Assembly: GCA_019828565.1 (NCBI GenBank) | Contig: JAHDYR010000012.1 | Coordinates: forward strand, 1,240,001 to 1,304,000 | DNA: 64,000 nt | Origin: Carpediemonas membranifera | Lineage: Eukaryota; Fornicata | Direction: 5' to 3' | In this document: one piece after another, positions 47,446 through 57,779 of the stretch | Position numbering within the stretch: the first letter of the stretch is position 1 | How the letters are laid out: every line of letters begins with the position of its first letter | Notes under the pieces: model-generated | Database searches by the model: none | Seen by the model: only the letters and a program-made list of their open reading frames with translations | What the model was told of the DNA's origin: nothing | Position numbers and translations under genes: made by a program

Positions 47446-47650
47446 AAGATGCAATTGTTGACCATTGACTCGATCAGCGCGCCTCTAAACCCCACTATTC
47501 GAAGGCGTCTCTGCGGGCTGAAGAGACATAAAGGTTAAAAACAGTTTAAGGAACTCGTCCAACGTCTTCGCATTGTGCGTCATGGCCACCTTGTCCTTCT
47601 TCGTCAACCTCGATTTGGTACCCTTTCTCTTCACAGTCGTCTTCTTCTTC
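47446..47650 (-). other. Spacer between convergent genes; possible frameshifted C-terminal extension of the SET-like gene
   Basis: After the stop at 47651 another minus frame continues for about 50 Lys-rich codons (TTVKRKGTKSRLTKKDKVAM ... LDEFLKLFLTFMSLQP), which looks like coding sequence. If a frameshift near 47660 is artefactual, the SET-like protein would end ~55 residues later. Confidence 0.4.
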
Positions 47651-48382
47651 TTAGAAGGCTCCCAGCTCCCATTGGCGCATGCTTTTTCTTAGCTTCTTCT
47701 GCTCTAATCTGTACTTCTCCTCCTCCGTCATGTCTGCTTCCTTTTTCTTTGCCTTCGCCTTCTTCTTCGACTTCATTACATCTAACTTCTTCGCCTTCTC
47801 TGCATCCTCCTGGACCACGCGAGAAATTGAGTGCTTCACGTCCTTCGGTACATCACGATTCCTCGCATGCTTAACCACGACAAAGACATTATCGTCAGTG
47901 CCGCCACCTTCAAGGATGACCTTGTCCTTTGGGATCTTGCTGGTGGCAACCAAGAAGCAGATCGGCTTCTTATCCACCTTGAATAGGGCAAACCTGCAGT
48001 TGCCAGCAGCCGAATGATGGCAAAGCTTGTTGACGCATGCTTCATCAGGAGTCATGAGGTGCAGCTGTGACGATAGCTGAATCCGAGAAGGCTGATCGCT
48101 AAGAACACCCTTGGCAATCCCGAGCACTTCTCCCTCATCAACATCGCCAGCCGTGACCAAACCATACATCATGTCATCGCCCTTTGACACCATGCATGTG
48201 CTGCACTTCAGAGAAATGAGCGATTGGCCGTCAAGCTCGACAATTTGGTCATCATCGAAAGGCAAGGCGTCTATCTTCATCGCGGCTTCGCCCATGTCCG
48301 CCCAATTTGCATAGACACGACGCGCAAGCTCTTCCGGAAAGCAATCGCAGCAAAAGTTGACAGTTCCACTTTCTTGCTGCAT
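47651..48382 (-). CDS. Divergent SET-domain-like protein
   Basis: 243 aa from ATG 48382 (21 more codons are open upstream, probably leader). Two Cys pairs near the N-terminus (CCDC ~11-14 and CSTC ~60-63) could bind zinc. YGLVTAGDVDEGEVLGIAKG (~73-92) resembles the first SET motif (GxGvxaxxxIxxGexixey). KLCHHSAAGNCRFALFKVDK (~119-138) and FLVATSKIPKDKVILEGGG (~143-161) resemble the NHSCxPN and RDIxxGEExxxYG motifs. A strongly basic coiled tail follows (KSKKKAKAKKKEADMTEEEK). SET proteins methylate lysines, often on histones. Here the Asn of NHS is His and the final Tyr-Gly is absent, so activity is doubtful. Upstream lies a duplicated TATAAACTGC motif (48396-48416 region). Tentative but consistent over three motifs. 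Confidence 0.5.
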   Translation of the reverse strand: MQQESGTVNFCCDCFPEELARRVYANWADMGEAAMKIDALPFDDDQIVELDGQSLISLKCSTCMVSKGDDMMYGLVTAGDVDEGEVLGIAKGVLSDQPSRIQLSSQLHLMTPDEACVNKLCHHSAAGNCRFALFKVDKKPICFLVATSKIPKDKVILEGGGTDDNVFVVVKHARNRDVPKDVKHSISRVVQEDAEKAKKLDVMKSKKKAKAKKKEADMTEEEKYRLEQKKLRKSMRQWELGAF

Positions 48383-48538
48383 TCTACGCAGTTTATACCA
48401 GCAGTTTATACGCAGCAATGACACAGCACCAAGAGCGTGGCACACAACCCTTCAATGACCCATGTAAGGTTGGGTGGGTCTTATGTCAGGCTGTTTCTTT
48501 TCAATCATTTCAATCATATCCTGCACAGACTTCGTTGA

Positions 48539-49399
48539 TGAAGAAGTTCTGCTATGACGAAGCCGGCTTGTCGCGACGAGAACTGGGCCATAGAACTGAA
48601 ATCGGCATCCGAATATCGCGGCACGCATGGGTATTTACCCCCAGAAATGTTCAAAGTGTGTTCGTGTTCGGTCATTCCGCCGTCAACGAGCGCCATACGA
48701 GACCTCCAAGCATACGCGCATGACTGCATCGGCTCTTCCCGCCTGTTCTTCATGTCGTCACACCTGCCTCCGACATTTACTCGTGCGGTGTAGTCATTGC
48801 TCTTTTACGGTCTCCCCAAGTCCCCCTTTGCCGCGAAGGTGACTGACATGGCGCAGATCGACAACAAGAAGAAGAATAAGATGCTGAAGCTTGGTAGCTT
48901 GCTGAACTGGTGCCACTTCTATGGTGGGCAGTTGCAGTTGTCACGTAAGACACTCGAACCGCTCAGAGATTGTCTCAACTTCGTGAACGTGAACTCTGCA
49001 CTACCGATTCGCGGCACAACGCCACCCACTTGCCTCGGAATGTACGACCTGGCAATGCAGATGCTCCACTTCGACCCAACGAAGCGTCCCACTGCTGCCG
49101 AATGTCTTGACAAGCTCAAGGTCATCATGCGCGTGCATGAATGCGTCGCCAAGCCGAGTCCGCTTCTGTTAGATGACACTGAACAGGTCTTACTCTCTGT
49201 AGATCAGCGAAAGAGAATGGTCGACTGCTGCCAACTGGGGTCCTGGAGGAAAAAGTTTAGAGATGCGATTCGAAAGGGTCGTAGCATTGAACTCGAAACC
49301 ATGAGTCCTAAGAACACCGGCGCATGCCCAACACTCACCCCCGGTGGGGCCTGGCCGTGGTTTGAACATATACCGACACATAACTGGGTAAATACGTAA
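48539..49399 (+). pseudogene. Kinase fragment, second copy (5' truncated, frameshifted)
   Basis: Begins MKKFCYDEAGLS-like and, in another frame, ENWAIELKSASEYRGTHGYLPPE, the activation-segment end. After a frame change near 48800 it continues KSPFAAKVTDMAQIDNKKKN to the C-lobe (YDLAMQMLHFDPTKRPTAAE). The N-lobe and catalytic loop are missing. The C-lobe is nearly identical in wording to 61260-61620, showing recent common descent; the Cys/His tail is degraded to an unrelated ending after DCCQLGS. No functional kinase can be made from this piece. Confidence 0.8.
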
Positions 49400-49670
49400 A
49401 TGTTGTGCGAAAATTGCGTCTTGTTCTGCACAGAGCGATGACGAAACTAAAAACGGAACAAGAAGAGGCCTGAAGATTTAACTGCCCGGCGGTGCAGGTT
49501 CGTCAAGTGGCCGGAGATGCCGCTTCCAGTAAGGTGTATGCCGTACAGCTCGCCGTATCCATCTCCGTGCCCGTCTCCATCCCCCCACTCCGCCTTCAAC
49601 GCCAGCCCCCGCCACGCCTGTTGTAAGTCCGCCTCCATCTCCTGTCCGCAGTTCACCACCGAGTCTCGAA

Positions 49671-49692
49671 ATCGAATCACCTCACTACCATG
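49671..49692 (+). repeat. 22-bp direct repeat, copy 2
   Basis: Identical to 44409-44430. Confidence 0.8.
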
Positions 49693-50018
49693 ATTCCCCG
49701 CAATACCATGATGTATGTGATGACCATTAAACGATCTCCTTCTATACAATGACTTCTGAAGCCGTCCGACCAACGGCACAGAACGGTTTATAGCATGCAT
49801 ATGATCCATTCTGGTGCCTTTATCCTCTATAACCAACATCAGTCCATCAAAATGAATCTTGCAACAGAATACTCATCCACACGCATCGAGAACGAAAAAG
49901 AAGCATATAACCAACATCAACAACCTAATAGAAGGCTGCATGCAAGCGTAGAGCTCTCCTAGTCGATTCTTCAATTTATCAAGCATCAATCTCCACGTCA
50001 GGATGAAACTGTGCGCCC

Positions 50019-50069
50019 AAAAGCTCAGAGATGCCGTTATAGATGATATAACGACGTCTCTGAGCTTTT
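50019..50069. repeat. Long palindrome with nested stem
   Basis: Outer arms AAAAGCTCAGAGA (50019-50031) and TCTCTGAGCTTTT (50057-50069), 13 bp and perfect; inner arms CGTTATA and TATAACG. A cruciform-capable structure of unknown role. Confidence 0.8.
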
Positions 50070-50109
50070 CAGCGATGTCAGTTTCTGGCCACGTCCAAGT
50101 TCGGCTCTG

Positions 50110-50177
50110 CGAAAATAACAGTGCATTGCACTATAAGTCATACATTTGGAATACAGCAATGCACTGTTATTTTCGCC
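50110..50177. repeat. Perfect 21-bp inverted repeat with 26-nt spacer
   Basis: Arms 50110-50130 and 50157-50177 are exact reverse complements (GCGAAAATAACAGTGCATTG and one more base). A third, near-identical arm (18 of 19 bases) lies at 50596-50614 just before the start of the next gene. Geometry is like the inverted repeat at the kinase start. Confidence 0.85.
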
Positions 50178-50632
50178 AAAACCACGCTGACCTACCATTG
50201 TCCATGGGCTTGACGGGGGTGATCTTCTCGGCTTGGATTTGGCTGAAACTTGGTATATGTGTAGTATTTGATATGTTAGGACGGATCCAAGATTTTTTTA
50301 CATATCGTTCGAGTCTATTTACCGAGATATACGTAAAGCAAAATTAGGGTTGAGTCTATTCTGGCTGAAAAGCGGTATGGTGGGTTCTCTGACTGTCTGA
50401 ACACGGCTCCAGAAGTTTTACGTGATGAATTGGCATATTTATATTGCTTTGCGTAAACAGAAAATTTTGACAGTACCTACAATCAACTACCTGCATATAC
50501 ATGCTATAAACATGCTTAAAAATGCCTTCAGTCGTACGTGCTATATACTAAAGCTCTTCCTGCATCTTATTTCGAAAGAACAAAATATTCACTCTGAAAA
50601 TAACACTGCATTGCTGTGAAATTTTGGAAAAG

Positions 50633-52250
50633 ATGCTAGATATCACTATTCTACGCAGCTGGATTCGTGAGCATCATGAGAAGACCGTTAGGATTGCTTC
50701 TGCTGCACCTGGTCAAGAGCGTAAGGCTATTCGAGCAGATAAGAGTATGTTCGAGAGATGGTTCGCACTCCGGACGAATAAGAGCCGCTTGGAGCACCTC
50801 AAGGAGCACAAAGTGATAACGAAGACAGCCCTGAGATGCGCGCTGGTCGATAACATCGTCATTGACGAGATTCGTGATGTGTTTGGTCTCGCTGGCCGAG
50901 TTTCACTAATGGATCTCATCAACAAGGCTTCCCTTCCCGAGCTCATGGCCATTAGTGACGACCTTGCCCGGCCCGAGCTGTCTAAGGTTCCTGCAGGCTT
51001 GTTTATGGAGGATGATCAGGTTGAAATCGTGCGGAAGCAGTTTTTTTGACCACTACACCGGATCAGCGATCACCTTTGAGGATAACCGCGAGGCTGTCAT
51101 GCCGTCACATCGTGGCTCTATTCATCTAGAAGGAACAGGCCGTCTCTTTCTTCCAGATCAAGTCAACCTGATCCTTCGCGCTCTCTTCGTCGCCCCTGAG
51201 GGCACTGTCGAGGCCCGCCGCGTGCATTCCCCCTACGAGGACATTCTTTCTGGTTGCAAGAATGATCCGGGAAGCGATGTGACATCAGCCCAGCTTGAGC
51301 GGTTGCGTCGAGATGTTGCCAAGGCAGCCGCCGAAGCTATTCAGGCAAGGAATGACCGCGAGGAAGCCAAACACTCGCTTGAACTCGTTACTGCATCCTA
51401 TGCGCAAGATACAGGGCATGCATATGTGACACCACCCGCCAGCGACGCCGTGGAATTTTCCGACACTGACGAGGACGAGTCCGATGGCCACGCTGAACCG
51501 GCCGCCATGCAGGGTGACGGCGTTCCTTTGCCCCAGACTGATCAAGACGTCGAAGTAGAGTCCGATGTGGACGACACAGACACCGTTGGTCTCCAGACGG
51601 TTTACGATGTTGATGCAGAGGCCGATCATGACGTCCGCGAGCCAGTGTCCCTGCTTAATCACAGCTTAGCACAGCTAGACGACACCATTGCAGGCCTTGA
51701 TGATGTACCCGAGTCTGTGCGCTTGTTGGAGCAGTACGAGCCCTTGATGAAACGGCTTGCTGAGGAGAGGGAGGCGAGGGAGGCGCTTGAACAGGCTAAC
51801 AGAGATTCTGAGGAGTCCCAGAAGAGACTAGAAGCTGAGTTAGGTCAGCAGAAGGGCGAGGATCAGGCGATCCATCAGTTTACTCAAGCAGAGTTGGCAC
51901 GCGCGAGTGAGGCTGGGCTTGAAGCACTCGCCGATGAACTCGAAGACAACTGGGCGGAGCTTATCAGGCGCGCCGAGGAGGCAACAATCGAGCTTGACCG
52001 CTACGTTGCTCTCGCTGCCTTGATGGAACTGTTCCAGAGGAACAATGTGGCTGGAGCTTTGTGGACTCGGATCAATAGCACCATGATGAGGTACGGGGGC
52101 CAGAAGTTCATAACGGTCCCACCCCTAGACCTCGGTCTTACGCCTGAGATGAAGGCTATCATCGCACAGCACTCTCGAGAGAAGAAGACAAAAGCTCGTG
52201 TAACACAGGGAGAGAAGCTGGAGTTTCCCCTGGAAGGGCGTTCATGCTAG
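50633..52250 (+). pseudogene. Acidic coiled-coil protein gene with a T7 frameshift, unrecognised
   Basis: ATG 50633 (MLDITILRSWIREHHEKTVR); the first ~137 codons are basic and helical. At a run of seven T (51041-51047) the frame shifts and continues DHYTGSAITFEDNREAVMPS to 52250, total ~535 aa. The second part has a globular segment, an Asp/Glu-rich region (~270-340, e.g. SDVDDTDTVG) and a long Glu/Ala coiled coil (EEREAREALEQANRDSEESQ), then a C-terminal helical part. No domain is recognised. The one-base break in a homopolymer may be a sequencing artefact, in which case this is an intact gene. An inverted-repeat arm copy lies just upstream. Confidence 0.6.
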
Positions 52251-52318
52251 TGGAGCAGTTGAAGTAAATGGGCACGGCGACAGGGCGGAACAAGCAACCG
52301 CGAAATAGAGATATCAGG

Positions 52319-52696
52319 TCATCCCTGACATTGTATGGCGAGAACTGTTCTCAGTCTCCGCTTTGGGAGCTCTAAGATCAGTCTGAGATGAGTTACAGAT
52401 GTCCACACGGTATTCGTCAAACTGAGCACTTCTCCAAATGAAATGTACTCGTGCTGCTTTAATGAGTCTTTGTTGTAGTCATAAACATAAGCAGCACCAA
52501 TTGCCTTCATTTTGCCTGTTTCTGCCATTATTGATCTGCATATTGATTCCAAGCGACTATCTAAACAAAAGCGGCTTTGAATTTCTTCAACAATGCCAAT
52601 TCCGCGCATAATGTCCGATGAAATGCTGACCACTTGTGATGCAGCTCCCTCAGGCGTTTCTAGATGTGGTTTCATTGGTTTCATTCTCAGTGACAC
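52319..52696 (-). CDS. Small protein of unknown function
   Basis: 125 aa (or ~119 from the second ATG). Mixed composition with helices (SDIMRGIGIVEEIQSRFCLD, SICRSIMAETGKMKAIGAAY) and no damage to the frame. The start is about 42 bp from the divergent PHD-finger gene. No family recognised. The short shared promoter and protein-like composition favour a real gene. Confidence 0.5.
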   Translation of the reverse strand: MSLRMKPMKPHLETPEGAASQVVSISSDIMRGIGIVEEIQSRFCLDSRLESICRSIMAETGKMKAIGAAYVYDYNKDSLKQHEYISFGEVLSLTNTVWTSVTHLRLILELPKRRLRTVLAIQCQG

Positions 52697-52738
52697 CCTT
52701 TACATAATTCATTTTACGTTATAAACATATCGAACGAA

Positions 52739-54012
52739 ATGAAGCAAGTGCCGAAAAAGAAGTCTCCTGGAACCTATCGCGCGTTCACTGGTCATGATCT
52801 TACTACAAATCTTTCAAAGATCACTTTTTCGGGCCATGTTGACATGCTTCTTTGTCATTGTCGATGATATCGACGTAGACAGTGGCCTCTCACTGGGAAT
52901 GCCCAAAGACTCCGTGTTATCGGCCTATAACACTGTCGTGTCGAACTTGCTTGTCCCTGTGTACGGTGGTTTTGTTGCTTTGAAGAAGAAGAACTTCAAC
53001 GAGAAGGGGTTGCTAGACTGGGCGAGAGATTTGGGTTATAAGCTCGGTTACACCAAGACTAAGCCGATCATCTACCACCAGTTGACGCCGAAAGAGAAGC
53101 CTAGCGCCAAGGATCTGTCAGTTTTTCATGAAGGAGATGGCGAATGTCCTCAGACTAGCCAACGCCCCTGATATGGACATCGAGAACCTGAAGAAGATGA
53201 AGTTCATCTTCCCGACAGGTCTACTTCTTGATGCCAGGCAAAGATATCACAAGCAAAGCGTGCAGACCAAAAGGCTGAGGGGAGATGAACCCAGCTTTCC
53301 TGCGTCTCCAATCAAATCTGAGTCACTGCTCAACGATAACAGCCTTCTTGGATCCATTAAGACTGAAAGAGATGCGAAGACTCCCGCTCGTGACTCTTCT
53401 CTGACAAATCCTTCGGTCCAACACCAAATGATCCAGGATCTTCACCAATACGTTGTTGGTGAACGAAAGTTCGATATGGCACATCAGCAAGAGCTGAAGC
53501 GTCCTACTGCTGATGACAGTGATGACAGTGATGTCAGCATTGCTGAGAAGACAGGTCCGCTGATTTCTTTCGATATGTTTATGCGTCAACTAGCATTTTT
53601 TGCTGCGGGCATTGCACTTCCCCGGATTGGTTGGGCAATCCGGAGAACGAAAACTGACTTCGCCCAGTGCGGATCATGCAACCGCTACTACCATGGGAGG
53701 TGCGTGAGGTGGCTCAGCAATGGGAAGAAGGCCATTACCAATTTCACGTGTCCGGATTGTGCTGCTGCTTCTGAATGCACCCGCTGCAAGGCTAAGATCA
53801 AATCGTCAAAGGGAAGGGACTCTTTCTTCTGCAACATGTGCAAATCTTGGTATTGCAAGCCATGCGGTGTGGCCATGTGGGAGACCTCGATTGATGGAAC
53901 CGTTGCCAGGTTCTTATTTTTGCCAGGTCTGCAAGGAAAGCCTCCTGGCACTGAATCCGAGTCTGGCATTGTGAGAGTAAAGGAAGGAAGAAGCGATCCA
54001 GCCTTTATGTAA
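52739..54012 (+). pseudogene. PHD-finger protein gene with several frameshifts
   Basis: ATG 52739 opens MKQVPKKKSPGTYRAFTGHD and is followed by frame changes near 52850 and at the T5 run near 53125, then LRLANAPDMDIENLKKMKFI to the end. The C-terminal part has a zinc-finger array: CGSCNRYYHGRCVRWL ... FTCPDC, then CTRCKAKIKSS ... FFCNMCKSWYCKPC. The PHD pattern C4HC3 lacks its first Cys pair in this frame, but the other frame between a T6 run (53597-53602) and ~53645 supplies CCGHC at the right distance. So the full PHD signature is present across two compensating one-base shifts. PHD fingers bind H3 tails, typically around K4. The linker (~80-190) is Ser/Asp-rich and contains several phosphorylatable sites. 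Homopolymer breaks make artefact or recent decay equally possible. Confidence 0.6.
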
Positions 54013-54186
54013 TTTAATCACTTGCGGCTTATCTACATACAGCGGCCGGCCGGGGTTAGCCACTCACTGGGGTCAACATCATCCCACGGCAGCAAATTCG
54101 CTGCAGTAGATTGACTGTCGTCCCCGCTGGGGAAGGTGGGGAAGGTGTGGAGACGTTTCTATTACGCGTTTATTGGGCAATGTGGG
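54013..54186. other. Intergenic, no gene seen
   Basis: Short spacer between the PHD-finger gene and the downstream end of the minus-strand degenerate gene. Confidence 0.5.
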
Positions 54187-55773
54187 TCAAACAACAATTT
54201 CTGCTGGTATTGGTTTCTCATACAACGGCATCCATGGAAGAGTTGGTGTCCACCGCAGAATATTGTTGTACGCGTACCACCGTTTGTTGAGTGGGTTGAA
54301 CAGCCAGTAAGTGCTGGGGGACTTATCCATCAGTGTCACTGCATATTTTTGATGCCTCAAAGCGCGCAATAGCAGGAAACCCATGCGATTGTCTCGAAAC
54401 CACAGTTTGTCTGCTCCCGCCGTCTACTCGCACATAGATAAGGACGTTGTTGGGCAATAGCACAAACTTGGAAAGTGGGTACAACCTATACACCTCATGT
54501 TCGCTGCAAGGAATCGGGTTTGGGTCCAAAAATAGAGATCGGACAATGTTGGGGATGAGTCGGGATCTACCGATGAGATAGCAATCATTGCCAGATCTAA
54601 CGATCATAAACCTAGACTGTGCAACAAAGATGATTGCGTCGATCCAGACAGGTGTCCTCCTGAACCCCGGATGGGCGACATCCGTCATGTCATCAGCGGG
54701 AATATGACCAGTGGTATTACCGGTGAAGAACTGGGCTGGGACTATATTCTTTTGTCTTGGATGCCCGGACCGTTCCGGACAAGATAACAAGTCCAGGCAC
54801 GGCCCTGATCCCTCCAAGATTGACGGGAAGTTTCACCTTAGCAAACGAAGAGAATCGGTGAGTGAGGGCCACATCGTGTCCAAAACCAAGCCATCATATT
54901 AACGCCATACTCCTGAGAAGGCGCTGTAACGAGCACCCCGTGCATTGTGTGCAACATGATGTAAGTGTTGCAGTGGCAGTCAAGAACAAATCGATGCCTG
55001 CACCACAGATGCATCTTGGCAAGCTTCTCAGCTATGGCTGCGGGGAAAAACCGCCTGATGGACAGATGTAACACGAGCGAACCACAAGTTGCCAATGTAG
55101 AACGCCTTGCTGGTTGAGAAGAAGAAACACTTGCCATCAGACCAGAACCGCATGATCCGGTGACGGAATGAACGATGATTGTCGTGGAAGACAAACCCAC
55201 AATAATGCACGAGCTCTGATGCATCATAGCTCTTGATGACAGTCCGATCTCTCTTAGCAACACTATGTGAAAACATGAACTTCCTGCACATGAACCAGAG
55301 AGCGCTCGAGTCACCATCGGTCACCGTCCTCAGTATGGCCCACAACGTCCCTTGTATAAGCGTGTGAAGACGGTCGGGCAGCGATTCGCCTTCGCGAAGC
55401 TGAACATCCATGCTTAGCTGTGGATGGCTTCGCAGTTTGATGACGCGAGAGAGAATCCGGGCAACCTGCGATGCCTGATCCGAATTCTCAAGCTCTTGCG
55501 CGTGAAGACAAGCAAGCTGAAGCATGTCATCAAACGTCTCCAGGTCTTGAAAGATGTGATAGAAATGCGAACGCGCAGGGAACATAAAGAAGACCCTTGT
55601 GGCTTGTTCTAAATAGCCCGGCAGGTTGTTGGGCAAAGTTTTTGCACAGGACACAAGAGTTCCAGTAAAGGTCACAAACACTGAGCGACAATTGTCTGTG
55701 ATTAGAATCAGTCATGTTCCCCCTATAGCTGTTCTTAAACTGCACTGCCAAAATGAGGTGGAGAAAATGGCAT
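54187..55773 (-). pseudogene. Degenerate paralogue of the caspase/OTU-like gene
   Basis: Start at ATG 55773 with MPFSPPHFGSAV, matching MPFSHPQFGIGV of the gene at 46526; the flanking DNA (TGAGG.TG.GAAAATGGCATCG) also matches. The body is in several minus frames with at least four breaks. A later part reads TYIMLHTMHGVLVTAP, comparable to THFILLQDDHAELVSLP of the other copy. TDGDSSALWFM stands where DGSCVAH is found there, so the presumed catalytic Cys is not conserved. The C-terminal portion (SRFMIVRSGNDCYLIG ... VLIYVRVDGG) is unrelated to any domain I know. Clearly not a working gene as it stands. Confidence 0.55.
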
Positions 55774-55842
55774 CGACATTTTTTTACGTAGGACCAATAT
55801 AAACAGCGAAAAAAACGTAAAGGAAACAAAAACTGGGAGGAC

Positions 55843-57541
55843 ATGCATATCTCCACACAAGCTACTTTGGTCATCTGGAGAATGACACCTTACGGTAACA
55901 TTCTAGCACCATCAAGCGTTTCCGCCGTCAATGTCATTCTAGCAAACGTTTACACCTCGATCCAAGGACACCACGCTAATGGCATGGATCGACGGTTCCG
56001 TCAATGCGATAAGGATTCGCGTTCGTTGTTCAAGGCTGTCTTGCTATCTCTAACTGATGGTGATATTGACAAGAGCATTCTTGATCCTGTCTTTGTTTCC
56101 TTGCTTGATGGTAATACGGATCGTTTTTCGACGTAACATATGTGCTACTGTCAGAGAGTACACACCAACATGGTCCCATGCCTTCTCACCTGCGTCGGAC
56201 GAGAGAGATAGCTTGTGCGAGGACAACCACCTGCTACTCGAGAAGATTGAGAACACCGAGCATGCATTTCAGTTCGCAATGGCGCTCAAGCGGATCACTG
56301 AAGGTGTCAATGTCGTTGATGATGAGGTTACTGTCTTTAACGCGATCGCCAAAAAGGCTGGGTATCCAGACCATGAAGTTTGATGTCTCACATTATGCTC
56401 TCAAAGACCTTGGGTGTGATATTAGGAACGTGTTCGGAGTGAAAGAAGCCATGAAAGATCACGAGGCAGATTTTTTTCGAGAGTCTTGTACCAGACGAGA
56501 TACACTGTTCGCACAACACGTTTCGTTATGATCAAAACAACCAGAAGTTCCCTCTCGAACATACGACACGTTTCCCAATTGCAGCTGACGCAATAGGCTC
56601 CTTGCCGGTTCCGGTCAACAACTACTTACATGATGGAACGCACATTACTATCTTCTTCAACAGCGAAGATGAACGAGATCAATGTGTCTCCATGCTTTTC
56701 CCACCTCAACCCCACCAAGTTGAAAAAGCGATCGGTGGGCCTTTGTCAAGTCGGTTAAGTATAACATTTCCAGCCGTATTGCACGAGGCATTCAGTCACC
56801 ACAGTATCTCGAGACAGCCAGAGATATTTGGTATGATACAACGACACATGTTAGCAGAGAAGCGCGTGTTGAAGCTAGCTACATTCCAGTTGACATTCTC
56901 ATCTGGTTTGGAGTGCATGGCGAGGGACTACGACCGCTGTCAAATTCAGGCTGATTGACATGACAGGAGAGGTCTTTCCGCAGAGAGTGACATCACCATT
57001 CAGACTGCTTGAGTACCAGGGAAAGGAGGATCTTTTGCCAACATACTTTGAGTATATTCAGTCTAACGTGGAAGAGGCAATCCAGAAGTCATTCCAAGTG
57101 CGAGAAACTGGAAGGTGGGCAAGAATCAACAGAGTATTGCTGATTGGTGACCACCCTGCCATGTCGACAGTTGTGGGCTCGCTGCAAGGGAGGGCATTAT
57201 CCATCGCCTTTCCAATCGAATAGTAAGCGAAACATGGGTTGGATGCCGTTTGGCGCCACGTTCCGGACCACACTTCAGCACGTCCTCCAAGCCAAAAGAA
57301 GGTAGTATTGCTGAATCTACATCGGGTATTCCAGATCCTGCCGCGCACTGGGGCAGCTTTCTCCTGGCGACTGACCGAAGGCGTTCGTTGGAATACAGAA
57401 GAAGAAGGTTACGTCAAACTCTCTTTGAGGGATCGTCGATTGCTCCTGACAGTGTGTTTCTTATCCCCCAATCATGCACTGTTGCCATCATTTCATGGGT
57501 CAGGTGGCCCTAATGGCGGGAATGTTCAAACCGCGGAATGA
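55843..57541 (+). pseudogene. Degenerate gene divergent from the OTU-like paralogue, unrecognised
   Basis: ATG 55843 (MHISTQATLVIWRMTPYGNI). Consecutive plus frames follow: SLFKAVLLSLTDGDIDKSIL, then LEKIENTEHAFQFAMALKRI, KFDVSHYALKDLGCDIRNVF, THITIFFNSEDERDQCVSML, and finally LLPTYFEYIQSNVEEAIQKS. At least four frame changes occur in ~1.7 kb. DKDSRSLFKAV has a distant resemblance to an OTU core, but no decisive motif exists. It mirrors the arrangement at 46.5 kb, where the caspase/OTU-like gene also has a divergent partner. Confidence 0.45.
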
Positions 57542-57679
57542 CGGCTCACGAGAAGAGAACGCTCAGTGGGGACGTTATCTGCAATCTATCCAAGATTTTC
57601 AAACCGCCAGATCATTACGCTGGGTGTAATGAGCATATGTTAAGGCCACAGATTCCGGTAAGCCAACCGTAGCGAAGCG
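57542..57679. other. Unassigned sequence before the gap
   Basis: Short sequence with no gene seen; ends directly at the run of N. Confidence 0.5.
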
Positions 57680-57779
57680 NNNNNNNNNNNNNNNNNNNNN
57701 NNNNNNNNNNNNNNNNNNNNNNNNNNNNNNNNNNNNNNNNNNNNNNNNNNNNNNNNNNNNNNNNNNNNNNNNNNNNNNN
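57680..57779. other. Assembly gap (100 N)
   Basis: Exactly 100 N, the usual placeholder for a gap of unknown size. Order and distance across it are therefore not guaranteed. Confidence 0.98.

Larger units (their letters stand above)
49400..50632. other. Long intergenic region with inverted repeats, no gene seen
   Basis: About 1.2 kb. The 49447-49839 minus frame of 130 codons is repetitive in Gly/Asp and judged non-coding. Contains one copy of the 22-bp repeat (49671-49692), the hairpins at 50019-50069 and 50110-50177, and a further arm copy at 50596-50614. AT-rich from 50140 on. Confidence 0.6.

Noticed and set aside
49447-49839. 130-codon minus frame after the kinase fragment
   Set aside because: Low-complexity Gly/Asp stretch, includes the 22-bp repeat, no homology to neighbours.
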